NCBI RefSeq assembly: GCF_011043735.1 | Contig: NZ_JAAKGV010000030.1 | Location: forward strand, 1-64,000 | DNA: 64,000 bases | DNA from: Methylobacterium sp. DB0501 | GTDB taxonomy: Bacteria; Pseudomonadota; Alphaproteobacteria; Rhizobiales; Beijerinckiaceae | Direction of reading: 5' to 3' | Shown: positions 45,506 through 53,617 of the stretch, one piece after another | Position numbering within the stretch: the first letter of the stretch is position 1 | Layout of the letters: each line of letters begins with the position of its first letter | Notes under the pieces: model-generated | The model's database searches: none | What the model was told of the DNA's origin: nothing | What the model saw: only the letters and a program-made list of their open reading frames with translations | Program-made: the position numbers and the translations under genes

Positions 45506-45948
45506 GCGACGAGACACCCACCATCCCCTACTGGCACCTCTGGGCCGATGCGGACGGGATCAGCCACCAGACCCGCTGCGCCTTCACCGAGTTCGAGCAG
45601 AAATCGATGTCGCCGCCGGCCCCGCCGCAATGGCAGGGCCAGAAGACCCATGACGGCGCGACCGTGTTCGTGACGGTGCAGCCGGTCGGCTGGACCGGCG
45701 ACTGGCATCCGAACCCGAAGCCGCAATGGATCATCCCGCTCTCGGGCCGCTGGTTCGTCGAATCGATGGACGGGACACGCATCGAGATGGGACCGGGCGA
45801 GATCTCGTTCGGCGAGGACCAGAACGTCCGCGAGGTCGACGGCAAGAAGGGCCACCGCTCCGGCACGGTCGGGAACGAGCCCGCCGTCCTGATGATCGTC
45901 CAGTACGACAAGCCCCCGACCACCGGGGCGGCCTGCCGGTTCCGGTGA
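45502..45948 (+). CDS. Cupin domain protein
   Basis: A 148-residue protein with a cupin-like core: FVTVQPVGWTGDWHPNPKPQWIIPLSGRWFVES gives one His-containing motif and GPGEISFGEDQN the second. Metal ligands are less complete than in classic dioxygenase cupins (one clear His after WTGDW). Translationally coupled to DoxX. It may be an isomerase, dioxygenase or sensor in the same pathway. Confidence 0.8.
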   Translation: MSDETPTIPYWHLWADADGISHQTRCAFTEFEQKSMSPPAPPQWQGQKTHDGATVFVTVQPVGWTGDWHPNPKPQWIIPLSGRWFVESMDGTRIEMGPGEISFGEDQNVREVDGKKGHRSGTVGNEPAVLMIVQYDKPPTTGAACRFR

Positions 45949-45952
45949 CGCC

Positions 45953-46855
45953 ATGGACGGGTTCGAGATCCACGACGAGCGCTTCAAGCACTACATCCTG
46001 GGCAACGCGCCTCTGGAGGAACTCGGCTCCGGCTTCCGCTGGATCGAAGGGCCGGTCTGGATGGGCGACGCCGATTGCCTGCTGTTCCAGGACCTGCCGC
46101 GCAACCGCACCATGCGGTGGATCGAGGGCGCCGGCTTCTCGGTCTATCGCCAGCCCTCGAACTACGCCAACGGCCAGACCCGCGACCGGGAGGGCCGGCT
46201 GATCGCCTGCTCGCATCGCGGCCGCTGCCTCTATCGCACCGAGTATGACGGCACGGTCACGACGCTCGTCGAGCGCCATGCCGGCAAGCGCCTGAATTCT
46301 CCGAACGACGTGGTGGTGAAGTCGGACGGGACGATCTGGTTCAGCGATCCGGTCTACGGCATCGCCAACGACTACGAGGGCGGGCGCCAGCCATCGGAGC
46401 AGCCGCCGGCGCTCTACCGCTTCGATCCGCGGACGAACGAGATCCAGGTGATGGCCGGCGACTTCGACGGTCCGAACGGCCTCGCCTTCTCGCCCGACGA
46501 GCGCCGCCTCTACGTCGCGGAGACCGGCGACCAGTCGAAGCCGAATCCGCGCCAGTACATCCGGGTCTTCGATGTGGCGCCCGACGGAGCCCTCTCCGGC
46601 GGCGATATCTTCCACAAGATCGAGCCGGGCTATTGCGACGGGATGCGGGTGGACGAGGACGGCAATGTCTGGTCGAGCGCCGCCGACGGGGTGCATTGCC
46701 TGAGCCCGGAGGGCAAGCTGATGGGCAAGATCCTGGTGCCCCACCGGGTCTCGAACATCACCTTCGGCGGGCCGACCAAGAACCGGCTGTTCATCGGCGG
46801 CTCGCACACGCTCTATGCGATCTTCCTCGATCGGCGCGGAGTGCAGACCCCTTGA
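45953..46855 (+). CDS. SMP-30/gluconolactonase-like lactone hydrolase
   Basis: A 300-residue beta-propeller of the SMP-30/gluconolactonase/LRE family. Features are FRWIEGPVWMGDADCLLFQDLP (metal-binding Glu), NSPNDVVVKSDGTIWFSDPVYG (Asn-Asp ligands), GPNGLAFSPDERRLYVAETG, and a C-terminal ITFGGPTKNRLFIGG. It should open a sugar lactone produced by an oxidase such as the divergent GMC enzyme. It begins 4 bp after the cupin stop; no signal peptide. Confidence 0.9.
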   Translation: MDGFEIHDERFKHYILGNAPLEELGSGFRWIEGPVWMGDADCLLFQDLPRNRTMRWIEGAGFSVYRQPSNYANGQTRDREGRLIACSHRGRCLYRTEYDGTVTTLVERHAGKRLNSPNDVVVKSDGTIWFSDPVYGIANDYEGGRQPSEQPPALYRFDPRTNEIQVMAGDFDGPNGLAFSPDERRLYVAETGDQSKPNPRQYIRVFDVAPDGALSGGDIFHKIEPGYCDGMRVDEDGNVWSSAADGVHCLSPEGKLMGKILVPHRVSNITFGGPTKNRLFIGGSHTLYAIFLDRRGVQTP

Positions 46856-47766
46856 GCGCCGCCGCCTCGGGCGCCCGGCGCCTCGCCCGGATCACGCTGA
46901 ATGCCGCCGATCCGAAGGCCTTGTCGGGATTCTACCGCGACGCCCTCGGCTTCGCCGATGCCGCGGCGGATCCGGCAGCGGAGTTCGCGGGCGGGCCCGC
47001 AAGGACGGGAGACGTGCTCCTGCGCCTCGGCGACCAGCGCCTCGACCTCGTGAGGACCTCGGCCGGCCGGCCCTATCCGGGCGACGTGCCGGGCTTCAGC
47101 CCGCTGTTCCAGCATTGCGCCATCATCGTCGCCGACATGGCGGCCGCCTATGCCCGCCTGTCGGCGCATCCGGGCTGGCGCCCGATCTCGACCGCCGGGC
47201 CGGTGCGGCTCCCGGCGTCGTCGGGCGGCGTGACGGCGTTCAAGTTCCGCGATCCGGAGGGCCATCCGCTCGAATTCCTGGCCTTCCCGGCGGAGGCCGT
47301 GCCCGAGGCCTGGCGCGGGCGGGGATCCGGCGACGTCTGCCTCGGCCTCGACCATTCGGCGATCTCGGTCGCCGACACCGCCCGGTCCGTGGCCTTCTAC
47401 GAATCGCTCGGGCTGCACGTGGCGTCGCGCTCGCTCAATGCCGGGCCGGAACAGGCCCGCCTCGACGCCGTCGCCGACCCGACCGTCGAGGTGACCGGGC
47501 TCGCCTTCCCGGATGGACGGCCGCCCCACGTCGAGCTGCTGTGCTATCGCGGTGCGCCTCCGCAGCCGGTGTCCGACCTCGCTATCGACGACGTCGCGGC
47601 GACCCGGCTGGTGATCGCGATGGCGGACGACGAGGCAATGCGGGCGGCGTGCGCAGCCCATGCCGGGCGGCTCGTGTCGGGCGGCCTCGCACCGCGGACC
47701 GAAGGGGCCGCCGATGCGCTCCTGTGCGACCCGGACGGGCACCTGCTACGGCTGATCGTCGCGTGA
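46852..47766 (+). CDS. Two-domain VOC (glyoxalase/dioxygenase fold) protein
   Basis: A 304-residue product with two vicinal-oxygen-chelate modules. The first (about 10-160) starts ARITLNAADPKALSGFYRDALGF and has DPEGHPLEFLAF; the second (about 175-304) starts LDHSAISVADTARSVAFYESLGL and ends CDPDGHLLRLIVA. A TTG at 46852 overlaps the upstream stop (TTGA); no better start is seen near the first domain, so the exact start is uncertain. It may act on a diketone, catechol-like or epimerisable intermediate. Confidence 0.8.
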   Translation: MSAAASGARRLARITLNAADPKALSGFYRDALGFADAAADPAAEFAGGPARTGDVLLRLGDQRLDLVRTSAGRPYPGDVPGFSPLFQHCAIIVADMAAAYARLSAHPGWRPISTAGPVRLPASSGGVTAFKFRDPEGHPLEFLAFPAEAVPEAWRGRGSGDVCLGLDHSAISVADTARSVAFYESLGLHVASRSLNAGPEQARLDAVADPTVEVTGLAFPDGRPPHVELLCYRGAPPQPVSDLAIDDVAATRLVIAMADDEAMRAACAAHAGRLVSGGLAPRTEGAADALLCDPDGHLLRLIVA

Positions 47767-47940
47767 TGCGGGGAGCCGAGCCTTCGTCACGCCGGCCCCC
47801 CGATCGTCCCGTGCGACCGTCCATCCGCCGCGCCGTTCCCTGGGGCGCCCAACGGCGTCCGGAACGACGCGGATGGTTCGAGGTCGGTCGAGCAAAGCGA
47901 AGGGCCGCTCGGGCATTCTCCGTCTCTCACCGTCTCGTTC

Positions 47941-48441
47941 TCAAGCGCCGGCCTGCGGATGCCGCACGACGACGAACCCCTCCTCCGGCCCCGGCGGCAC
48001 GAAATAGCGGGTGAACAGGTCGAACTCCTCGTCGCTGACCGTGAATTCGTGCGTGCCGGCGGCGTTGCGCGCCCGCAGCCGCGCCTTGCACAGGGCGTCG
48101 TCGGCCTCGAGGTAGTGCAGCTGGTGCTCCGCCTCCGCCTCCAGGACGATGCTTCGCATCCAGGCCCGGCTCTGCGGCGTGTTGGCCGGGAAATCCAGCA
48201 CCACCGACAGCCCGGCCCTGAGAAGGGCGACGAGGTGCGGTCCCATCACCCCGCGCAGGCGCCGGGTATTCCGGACGTACTCGTCGAGGGTGTTCTGCTC
48301 GCCCGGATAGAGCCCGGCGAGCCACTGGTCCTCCCGGACGAGGATGGTACCCGGCTGAGCGGCAAGGCCGGCGGCGAGGGTCGATTTTCCAGCGGAGATC
48401 TTGCCGCAGACGAGATGCAGCACCGCATTGCTGACGAGCAT
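47941..48441 (-). CDS. AAA/kinase-like P-loop protein
   Basis: A 166-residue protein with a Walker A motif CGKISAGKSTLA at about 12-23 and a following VREDQWLAGLYPGEQ, the layout of small ATP-dependent kinases (AAA_33/zeta-toxin-like or gluconate-kinase-like). VVLDFPANTPQSRAWMR and HYLEADDALCKARLRARN match the second half of this family. GAAGG precedes the ATG. The phosphate acceptor is unknown; no antitoxin-like gene is next to it. Confidence 0.8.
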   Translation of the reverse strand: MLVSNAVLHLVCGKISAGKSTLAAGLAAQPGTILVREDQWLAGLYPGEQNTLDEYVRNTRRLRGVMGPHLVALLRAGLSVVLDFPANTPQSRAWMRSIVLEAEAEHQLHYLEADDALCKARLRARNAAGTHEFTVSDEEFDLFTRYFVPPGPEEGFVVVRHPQAGA

Positions 48442-48623
48442 GACCGGAGACCTTCGGGGGCGCAGAGGAGCGCCCGGCGTTTCACGGGAGGTGGACGGCC
48501 GAACCCGGCCCGACGAATCAGGCCGGGAGGGGAATTCGGCGCCGCAGCGCGACGTGAACGAGACAGGTCATGGGGCGGATCGTGCGGCCGATCGGACCGA
48601 GGGTCAAGCGGAGGACGGCGCGG

Positions 48624-48998
48624 TCAGGCCGCCGCCAGGCCCTGCCGGGTCCGCGGCGGCGGGGCGGGCGGGCTGCCGAGGCGCTGGAGCACGATCTCGG
48701 CCTCCCGGCGCGAATGATTGAGGGCGACGAGGGCCGACCAGCGCATCGGTACCTCGTGGCGAGCGACCAGGCGACCGGCGGCATCGTAGCGGCGCCAGCC
48801 GCAGCGCGCCCCGCAGGCGGCGTCGGTCTCGTCGTAGGTCTCGTAGCGCGCCACCAGGGTGCCGGCGGCGTCGAACTCGTCGTGGTACCAGCGCACGCCG
48901 TCCATCGGGGCGCCGCGGCTGCGCGAGCCCCGGATCACCAGCTGATGCTCGACCGGGATGCGGAAGATCGTCTCGAACACGGGCGGCTGGAACAGCAT
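48624..48998 (-). CDS. Hypothetical protein with two short YD-like repeats
   Basis: A 124-residue soluble protein that I do not recognise. Two similar segments, YHDEFDAAGTLVARYE and GWRRYDAAGRLVARHE (about 38-53 and 67-82), resemble minimal RHS/YD-type repeats. It has two Cys residues between them and a Pro-rich tail. GAGGGGGG lies somewhat upstream of the ATG. Coding likelihood is moderate. Confidence 0.6.
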   Translation of the reverse strand: MLFQPPVFETIFRIPVEHQLVIRGSRSRGAPMDGVRWYHDEFDAAGTLVARYETYDETDAACGARCGWRRYDAAGRLVARHEVPMRWSALVALNHSRREAEIVLQRLGSPPAPPPRTRQGLAAA

Positions 48999-49177
48999 GA
49001 CCGTCGATACCCCCCTCGTCGGTTCGTCACTGGAAGGTTTCCTATCGACAGGGTGCGTTGCAGCATATCCGGCGTCAAGAGCGTGCCGCCGCGACAGGCG
49101 CGGCGATTTCGGCCCGGACGGATGAGCCTTTGGTCCAAGATGCCCTAGCTTCCGCGGCGGTGACGAGAAACCGGGGG

Positions 49178-49918
49178 ATGCGGACGATGCTCGGCAGGAA
49201 TCGGCGCGGCGCGGGGCTGATCGTGCTGGCCTGGCTGGCGGGGCTCGGGCCCGGCCTCGCCGCCGAGGGCGATTGTTTCGGCTACGGCGAACTCGGCACC
49301 GGCCCGGGCCCGGCCCTCGGCACGGTCAAGGCCGGCGAGGCCCGCGTGCCGTTCGTGCAGGGAGCCTCCGCGCGCAAGGGCTGCCCCGGACCCGATCCGG
49401 CTTGCCGCGAGAAGGCCTTCGTGGTGCCCGGCAACACCGTGATCCTCGGGGGCACGACGCCCGGCTTCGTCTGCGCCACTTATGTCGGGCAGAAAGGGGC
49501 GGTCCGCTCCGGCTGGCTGCCGGAGGGCGCGGTCGCCCGGGCACCGGCCCCGCCGGCGCCGTCCTTGAGCGACTGGACCGGCACCTGGACGGCGCCGGAG
49601 GCGACCCTGGTCATCCGGCCGGCCAAGGCGGGCGCCCTCTCGGTGAAGGGCGATGCGAGCTACGGCACCCTCGACCCCGACCGGGTCCGGCGCGGCGCGG
49701 TCAACATGGGCAGCGTGGAGGGGACGACGGCGCCGACCGGCCCGACCCTCGCCTTTACCATGGGCGACAAGGGCACGATGCCCTTCGCGGCCGGCGAGCG
49801 GACCGATTGCTCCTTGCGCCTGCGGCTTCTGCCGCCCTTCCTCCTCGCCGAGGACAACAATGCCTGCGGCGGCATGAACGTGAGCTTCACCAACGTCTAC
49901 CGCCGCGGCAAACCTTAA
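49178..49918 (+). CDS. Secreted conserved-looking hypothetical protein
   Basis: A 246-residue protein with an N-terminal signal peptide (GLIVLAWLAGLGPGLAA). The mature part has six or more cysteines in the first 100 residues and an SH3-like look (PGNTVILGGTTPGFVCATYV), then a beta-rich domain (about 130-246) with WTGTWTAPEATLVIRPA and a final CGGMNVSFTNVYRR. The ATG at 49178 or 49187 may be used. It ends 24 bp before pyk on the same strand. Function unknown. Confidence 0.75.
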   Translation: MRTMLGRNRRGAGLIVLAWLAGLGPGLAAEGDCFGYGELGTGPGPALGTVKAGEARVPFVQGASARKGCPGPDPACREKAFVVPGNTVILGGTTPGFVCATYVGQKGAVRSGWLPEGAVARAPAPPAPSLSDWTGTWTAPEATLVIRPAKAGALSVKGDASYGTLDPDRVRRGAVNMGSVEGTTAPTGPTLAFTMGDKGTMPFAAGERTDCSLRLRLLPPFLLAEDNNACGGMNVSFTNVYRRGKP

Positions 49919-49942
49919 CTCCGACGAGAGACAGGAGGCCCC

Positions 49943-51376
49943 ATGCGCCGCCATCGCCACGCCAAGATCGTCGCCACCGTCGGCCCGGCCAGCAACACGC
50001 CGGAGCGGCTGAAGGCCCTGTTCCTTGCCGGGGTCGACACCTTCCGGCTGAACTTCTCGCACGGCACCCACGACGACCACGCCAAGGTGCACGCCGCGAT
50101 CCGCGCCCTGGAGAAGGAGACCGGCCGGCCGATCGGCATCCTGCAGGACCTGCAAGGGCCGAAGATCCGCATCGGCACCCTGCGGGGCGGCAAGGCGGAT
50201 CTCGCCACCGGCGACCGGATCCGCTTCGTGCGCGAGGGCCGGGAGGGCGGCACCGACGCGATCCCCCTGCCTCACCCGGAGATATTCGCCGCGGTGGCGC
50301 CGGGCCAGGACCTCCTGATCGACGACGGCCGGGTCCGCGTGCGGGTCGTCGGCGTCGACGACGCGGCGATCGACGCCGACGTGGTGGTCGGCGGGCCGAT
50401 CTCCGACCGCAAGGGCGTCAACCTGCCCGGCACGGTGCTGGCGTTGTCGCCGCTCACCGAGAAGGACCGGCGCGACCTCGCCTTCGGGCTCGAGCTCGGG
50501 GTCGACTGGGTGGCCCTGTCCTTCGTCCAGACCCCGTCCGACGTGATGGAGGCGCGCGGTCTCATCGCCGGCCGGGCCGGGCTGGTCGCCAAGATCGAGA
50601 AGCCCTCGGCGCTCGACCACATCGAGGACATCATCCGGATCGCCGACGGGATCATGGTGGCCCGCGGCGATCTCGGCGTCGAATTGCCGCCCGAGGACGT
50701 GCCCGGGCGCCAGAAGGAGCTGGTGCGGGCCTGCCGCCGGGCGGTGAAGCCGGTGATCGTGGCGACGCAGATGCTCGAATCGATGGTCGCGGCGCCCTCG
50801 CCCACCCGGGCCGAGGCCTCGGACGTCGCCACCGCCGTCTATGACGGCGCCGACGCGGTGATGCTCTCGGCCGAATCGGCGGCCGGCCGGTATCCGATCG
50901 AGGCCGTCTCGATGATGGACCGGATCATCCGCCGCACCGAGCAGCACCGGCTCTACCGCTCGCTCGTCCGGGCGAGCGAGCCGGAGGTCGAGGACAGCCC
51001 GCCGCACGCCGTGGCGGCCGCCGCCGCGACCCTCGCCGACGCGATCGAGGCCGCGGCGATCGTCGCCTTCACGTCGAGCGGCACCACCGCCGCCCGCATC
51101 GCCCGCAAGCGCCCCAACGTGCCGATCCTCGCCGCGACGTCGGACGCCGCGGTGTCGCGCCGCCTCAGCCTGTACTGGGGCGCCCATTCGGTGCTCGGTC
51201 CGGAGATCGACTCCTACGAGGCGATGGTCGACCGCGCCGCGGAGGTCGCTGCACAGGAAGGCTTCGCGCAGGCGCCGGACCTCGTCGTGGCGGTGGCCGG
51301 CATCCCGTTCGGCCGGCCCGGGACGACCAACAACCTCAGGGTGGTGGAGCTGGGACGCAAGGCGAGCGGGGTGTAG
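49943..51376 (+). CDS. pyk: Pyruvate kinase
   Basis: A 477-residue glycolytic enzyme making pyruvate and ATP from phosphoenolpyruvate and ADP. Family blocks are AKIVATVGPASNTPERL, FRLNFSHGTHDDH, QDLQGPKIRIG, DWVALSFVQTPSDV, AKIEKPSAL (catalytic Lys), MVARGDLGVELP and QMLESMV. AGGAGG-like bases precede the ATG. The C-terminal domain is complete, so the enzyme is probably allosteric. Confidence 0.96.
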   Translation: MRRHRHAKIVATVGPASNTPERLKALFLAGVDTFRLNFSHGTHDDHAKVHAAIRALEKETGRPIGILQDLQGPKIRIGTLRGGKADLATGDRIRFVREGREGGTDAIPLPHPEIFAAVAPGQDLLIDDGRVRVRVVGVDDAAIDADVVVGGPISDRKGVNLPGTVLALSPLTEKDRRDLAFGLELGVDWVALSFVQTPSDVMEARGLIAGRAGLVAKIEKPSALDHIEDIIRIADGIMVARGDLGVELPPEDVPGRQKELVRACRRAVKPVIVATQMLESMVAAPSPTRAEASDVATAVYDGADAVMLSAESAAGRYPIEAVSMMDRIIRRTEQHRLYRSLVRASEPEVEDSPPHAVAAAAATLADAIEAAAIVAFTSSGTTAARIARKRPNVPILAATSDAAVSRRLSLYWGAHSVLGPEIDSYEAMVDRAAEVAAQEGFAQAPDLVVAVAGIPFGRPGTTNNLRVVELGRKASGV

Positions 51377-51695
51377 CCGGCCTCGCCTCTCGACGAACTC
51401 CACGCCCTCCGGGGCATCCCGGAGCTGCGAAGGCGGAGCCTGGAACGATCCGGAACCCGGAAGCGATCTTCCGGATTTCGGATCACCCGCCCGCGCTGCG
51501 TCCGAGCGACGCGCATTTTTCGCAACGCGGAAGCGATTGCGGAGCGATCGATCGGACGTCGTACGACGTGGAGGGGGGAGGAAGCACCCGCCCCTCACCC
51601 CGACCACGATCCGGACGACTTCTGATTGTGACACGCCCGCGGGCCTGCTACGCTGCGGCATCCGTAGAGGAATTTAGTCCAGGAGGGCCCGGTCT
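51377..51695 (+). other. 319-bp intergenic region with hairpin and repeat remnants
   Basis: No gene is seen. A degenerate REP-like copy lies at about 51414-51448 (CATCCCGGAGC and GGAGCCTGGAACGA around GCGAAGG). A 6-bp hairpin CCGGAA/TTCCGG is at 51457-51474, downstream of pyk. From there to about 51567 the order of elements resembles the gap after pyrE (16682-16828). A promoter candidate lies at 51626-51654. Confidence 0.5.
51626..51654 (+). promoter_or_regulatory. Possible promoter of the DUF4864-like gene
   Basis: TTGTGA (51626-51631), a 17-bp spacer and TACGCT (51649-51654) form a plausible sigma-70 promoter 42 bp before the GTG start. Confidence 0.4.
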
Positions 51696-52127
51696 GTGCG
51701 CACCCTCGTCACTCTGATGACCCTGCTTGCGCTCGCCCAGGTCCCCCTCGATTCGGGCGCCCGCGCGGCCGGCGATGGCGACCGGGATGCGGCTCGGGCG
51801 GTGATCCTGCGTCAGCAGGACGCCTTCCGCCACGACGACGCGGCGGCAGCCTATGCGGAGGCCGCCCCGGCGATCCGCTCGATCTTTCCCAGCGCCGACA
51901 CCTTCATCGGCATGGTGCGCCAGGGCTACGCCCCGGTCTACCGCAACCGCCGCTTCGAGTTCGGAACCGACGAGGCGATGCCCGACGGCAGCTTCGCCCA
52001 GGGCGTGCGGATCCAGGACCAGGACGGGGCCGACTGGGAGGCCCTCTACACCCTGGAGCGCGGGGAGGACGGCGCGTGGCGGATCACCGGCTGCCGCCTG
52101 CGCAAGGCCCCCGGCGCGAGCGCCTGA
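51696..52127 (+). CDS. DUF4864-like exported protein
   Basis: A 143-residue protein with a signal peptide (LVTLMTLLALAQVPLDSGARA) and a NTF2-like/DUF4864 domain: AVILRQQDAFRHDDAAAAYAEAAP, IRSIFPSADTFIGMVRQGYAPVYR, and YTLERGEDGAWRITGCRLRK. GTG start preceded by AGGAGGG. The domain may bind a small ligand; function unknown. Confidence 0.8.
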   Translation: MRTLVTLMTLLALAQVPLDSGARAAGDGDRDAARAVILRQQDAFRHDDAAAAYAEAAPAIRSIFPSADTFIGMVRQGYAPVYRNRRFEFGTDEAMPDGSFAQGVRIQDQDGADWEALYTLERGEDGAWRITGCRLRKAPGASA

Positions 52128-52204
52128 CCCGACCTGCGCAGGGATCGGCTGACGAGGCCCGCGGATTCGTGTAGGGCCTCGCGTCAGCCTCAGGACAGAT
52201 CATC

Positions 52205-53617
52205 GTGCTCCACGTCTCGACCCGCGGCAGCGCCGCGCCGCTGACCTTCACCGACGCCCTCCTCGCCGGCCTCGCCCGCGACGGCGGCCTCTACATTCCG
52301 CAGGCCTGGCCGCAGATCGCGCCCGCCACCATCGCGGGCCTCGCCGGCCGGCCCTACGCGCAGGCCGCCAAGGCCGTGCTCGGTCCCCTGGTCGACGGCG
52401 AGATCCCGCAGGTCGACCTCGACCGCATGATCGACGAGGCCTACGCCACCTTCCGCCACCCGGCCGTCTGCCCGCTCACCCAGCTCGGCGACAACCTCTT
52501 CCTGCTCGAACTGCACCACGGCCCGACCCTTGCCTTCAAGGACGTGGCGATGCAGCTCCTCGGCCGGCTGATGGACCACGCCCTCAAGGCCAGGGGCAGC
52601 CGCGCCACGATCGTGGGCGCCACCTCGGGCGATACCGGCAGCGCCGCCGTGGAGGCCTTCCGCGGCCTCGACAACGTCGACGTGTTCATCCTCTACCCGC
52701 ACGGCCGGGTCTCGGAGGTGCAGCGCCGTCAGATGACCACGGTCGACGCGCACAACATCCATGCGCTCGCGGTCGAGGGCACGTTCGACGATTGCCAAGC
52801 GATCGTGAAGGCGTTGTTCCAGCACCCGCGCTTTGCCGAGGACGTGCGGCTGTCGGGCGTCAATTCGATCAACTGGGCCCGCGTCGCGGCGCAGGCCGTG
52901 TATTACTTCACCAGTGCGGTCGCCCTGGGCAGCCCGCACCGCCCGGTCTCGTTCTCGGTGCCGACGGGCAATTTCGGCGACATCCTGGCCGGCTGGGCGG
53001 CCAAGCGCATGGGTCTCCCGGTCGGGCGGCTGATGATCGCCACCAACGCCAACGACATCCTCGCGCGGACCCTCGCGACGGGCTCATACGAGGTGCGCGG
53101 CGTGGCCCCCACCACGTCGCCGTCGATGGATATCCAGGTCTCGTCGAACTTCGAGCGCTTGCTGTTCGAGGCGCTCGACCGCGATGCCGGCGCGGTGAAC
53201 CGGCTGATGGCGAGCCTGAAGCAATCGGGCGCGTTCACGCTCGACGCGCGCACCCTGGAGCGGATCCGGGCCGAGTTCGACGCGGCCTGCGTGCCGGAGG
53301 ACGAGGTCGTGGCCGAGATCCGCGACGTCTATGCGGGGACCGGGCAGATCATCGATCCGCACAGCGCGATCGGGGTGCGCGCCGCGCGCAAGGTGCTCGC
53401 CGACGATCCGGCGACGCCGGTCGTGGCCCTGGCGACCGCCCACGCGGCGAAGTTCCCTGACGCGGTCGAGGCCGCGACCGGGGTGCGTCCGGCCCTGCCG
53501 CCGCACCTGTCGGACCTGCTGGAGCGGCGTGAGCGGTTCACGGTGCTGCCGAACGACGAGGCGGCGGTGGAGCGGGCGATCCGCGAGCGCGCCCGCATCC
53601 TGAGGACCGCCGCATGA
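52205..53617 (+). CDS. thrC: Threonine synthase
   Basis: A 470-residue PLP enzyme converting O-phosphohomoserine to threonine. The PLP Lys112 is in GPTLAFKDVAMQ, the phosphate loop follows as TSGDTGSAAVEAFRG, and the N-terminus (STRGSAAPLTFTDALLAGLARDGGLY) is of the long proteobacterial type. GTG start at 52205. It overlaps the next gene by 4 bp (ATGA, 53614), a conserved thrC-M16 peptidase pair in Rhizobiales. Confidence 0.95.
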   Translation: MLHVSTRGSAAPLTFTDALLAGLARDGGLYIPQAWPQIAPATIAGLAGRPYAQAAKAVLGPLVDGEIPQVDLDRMIDEAYATFRHPAVCPLTQLGDNLFLLELHHGPTLAFKDVAMQLLGRLMDHALKARGSRATIVGATSGDTGSAAVEAFRGLDNVDVFILYPHGRVSEVQRRQMTTVDAHNIHALAVEGTFDDCQAIVKALFQHPRFAEDVRLSGVNSINWARVAAQAVYYFTSAVALGSPHRPVSFSVPTGNFGDILAGWAAKRMGLPVGRLMIATNANDILARTLATGSYEVRGVAPTTSPSMDIQVSSNFERLLFEALDRDAGAVNRLMASLKQSGAFTLDARTLERIRAEFDAACVPEDEVVAEIRDVYAGTGQIIDPHSAIGVRAARKVLADDPATPVVALATAHAAKFPDAVEAATGVRPALPPHLSDLLERRERFTVLPNDEAAVERAIRERARILRTAA

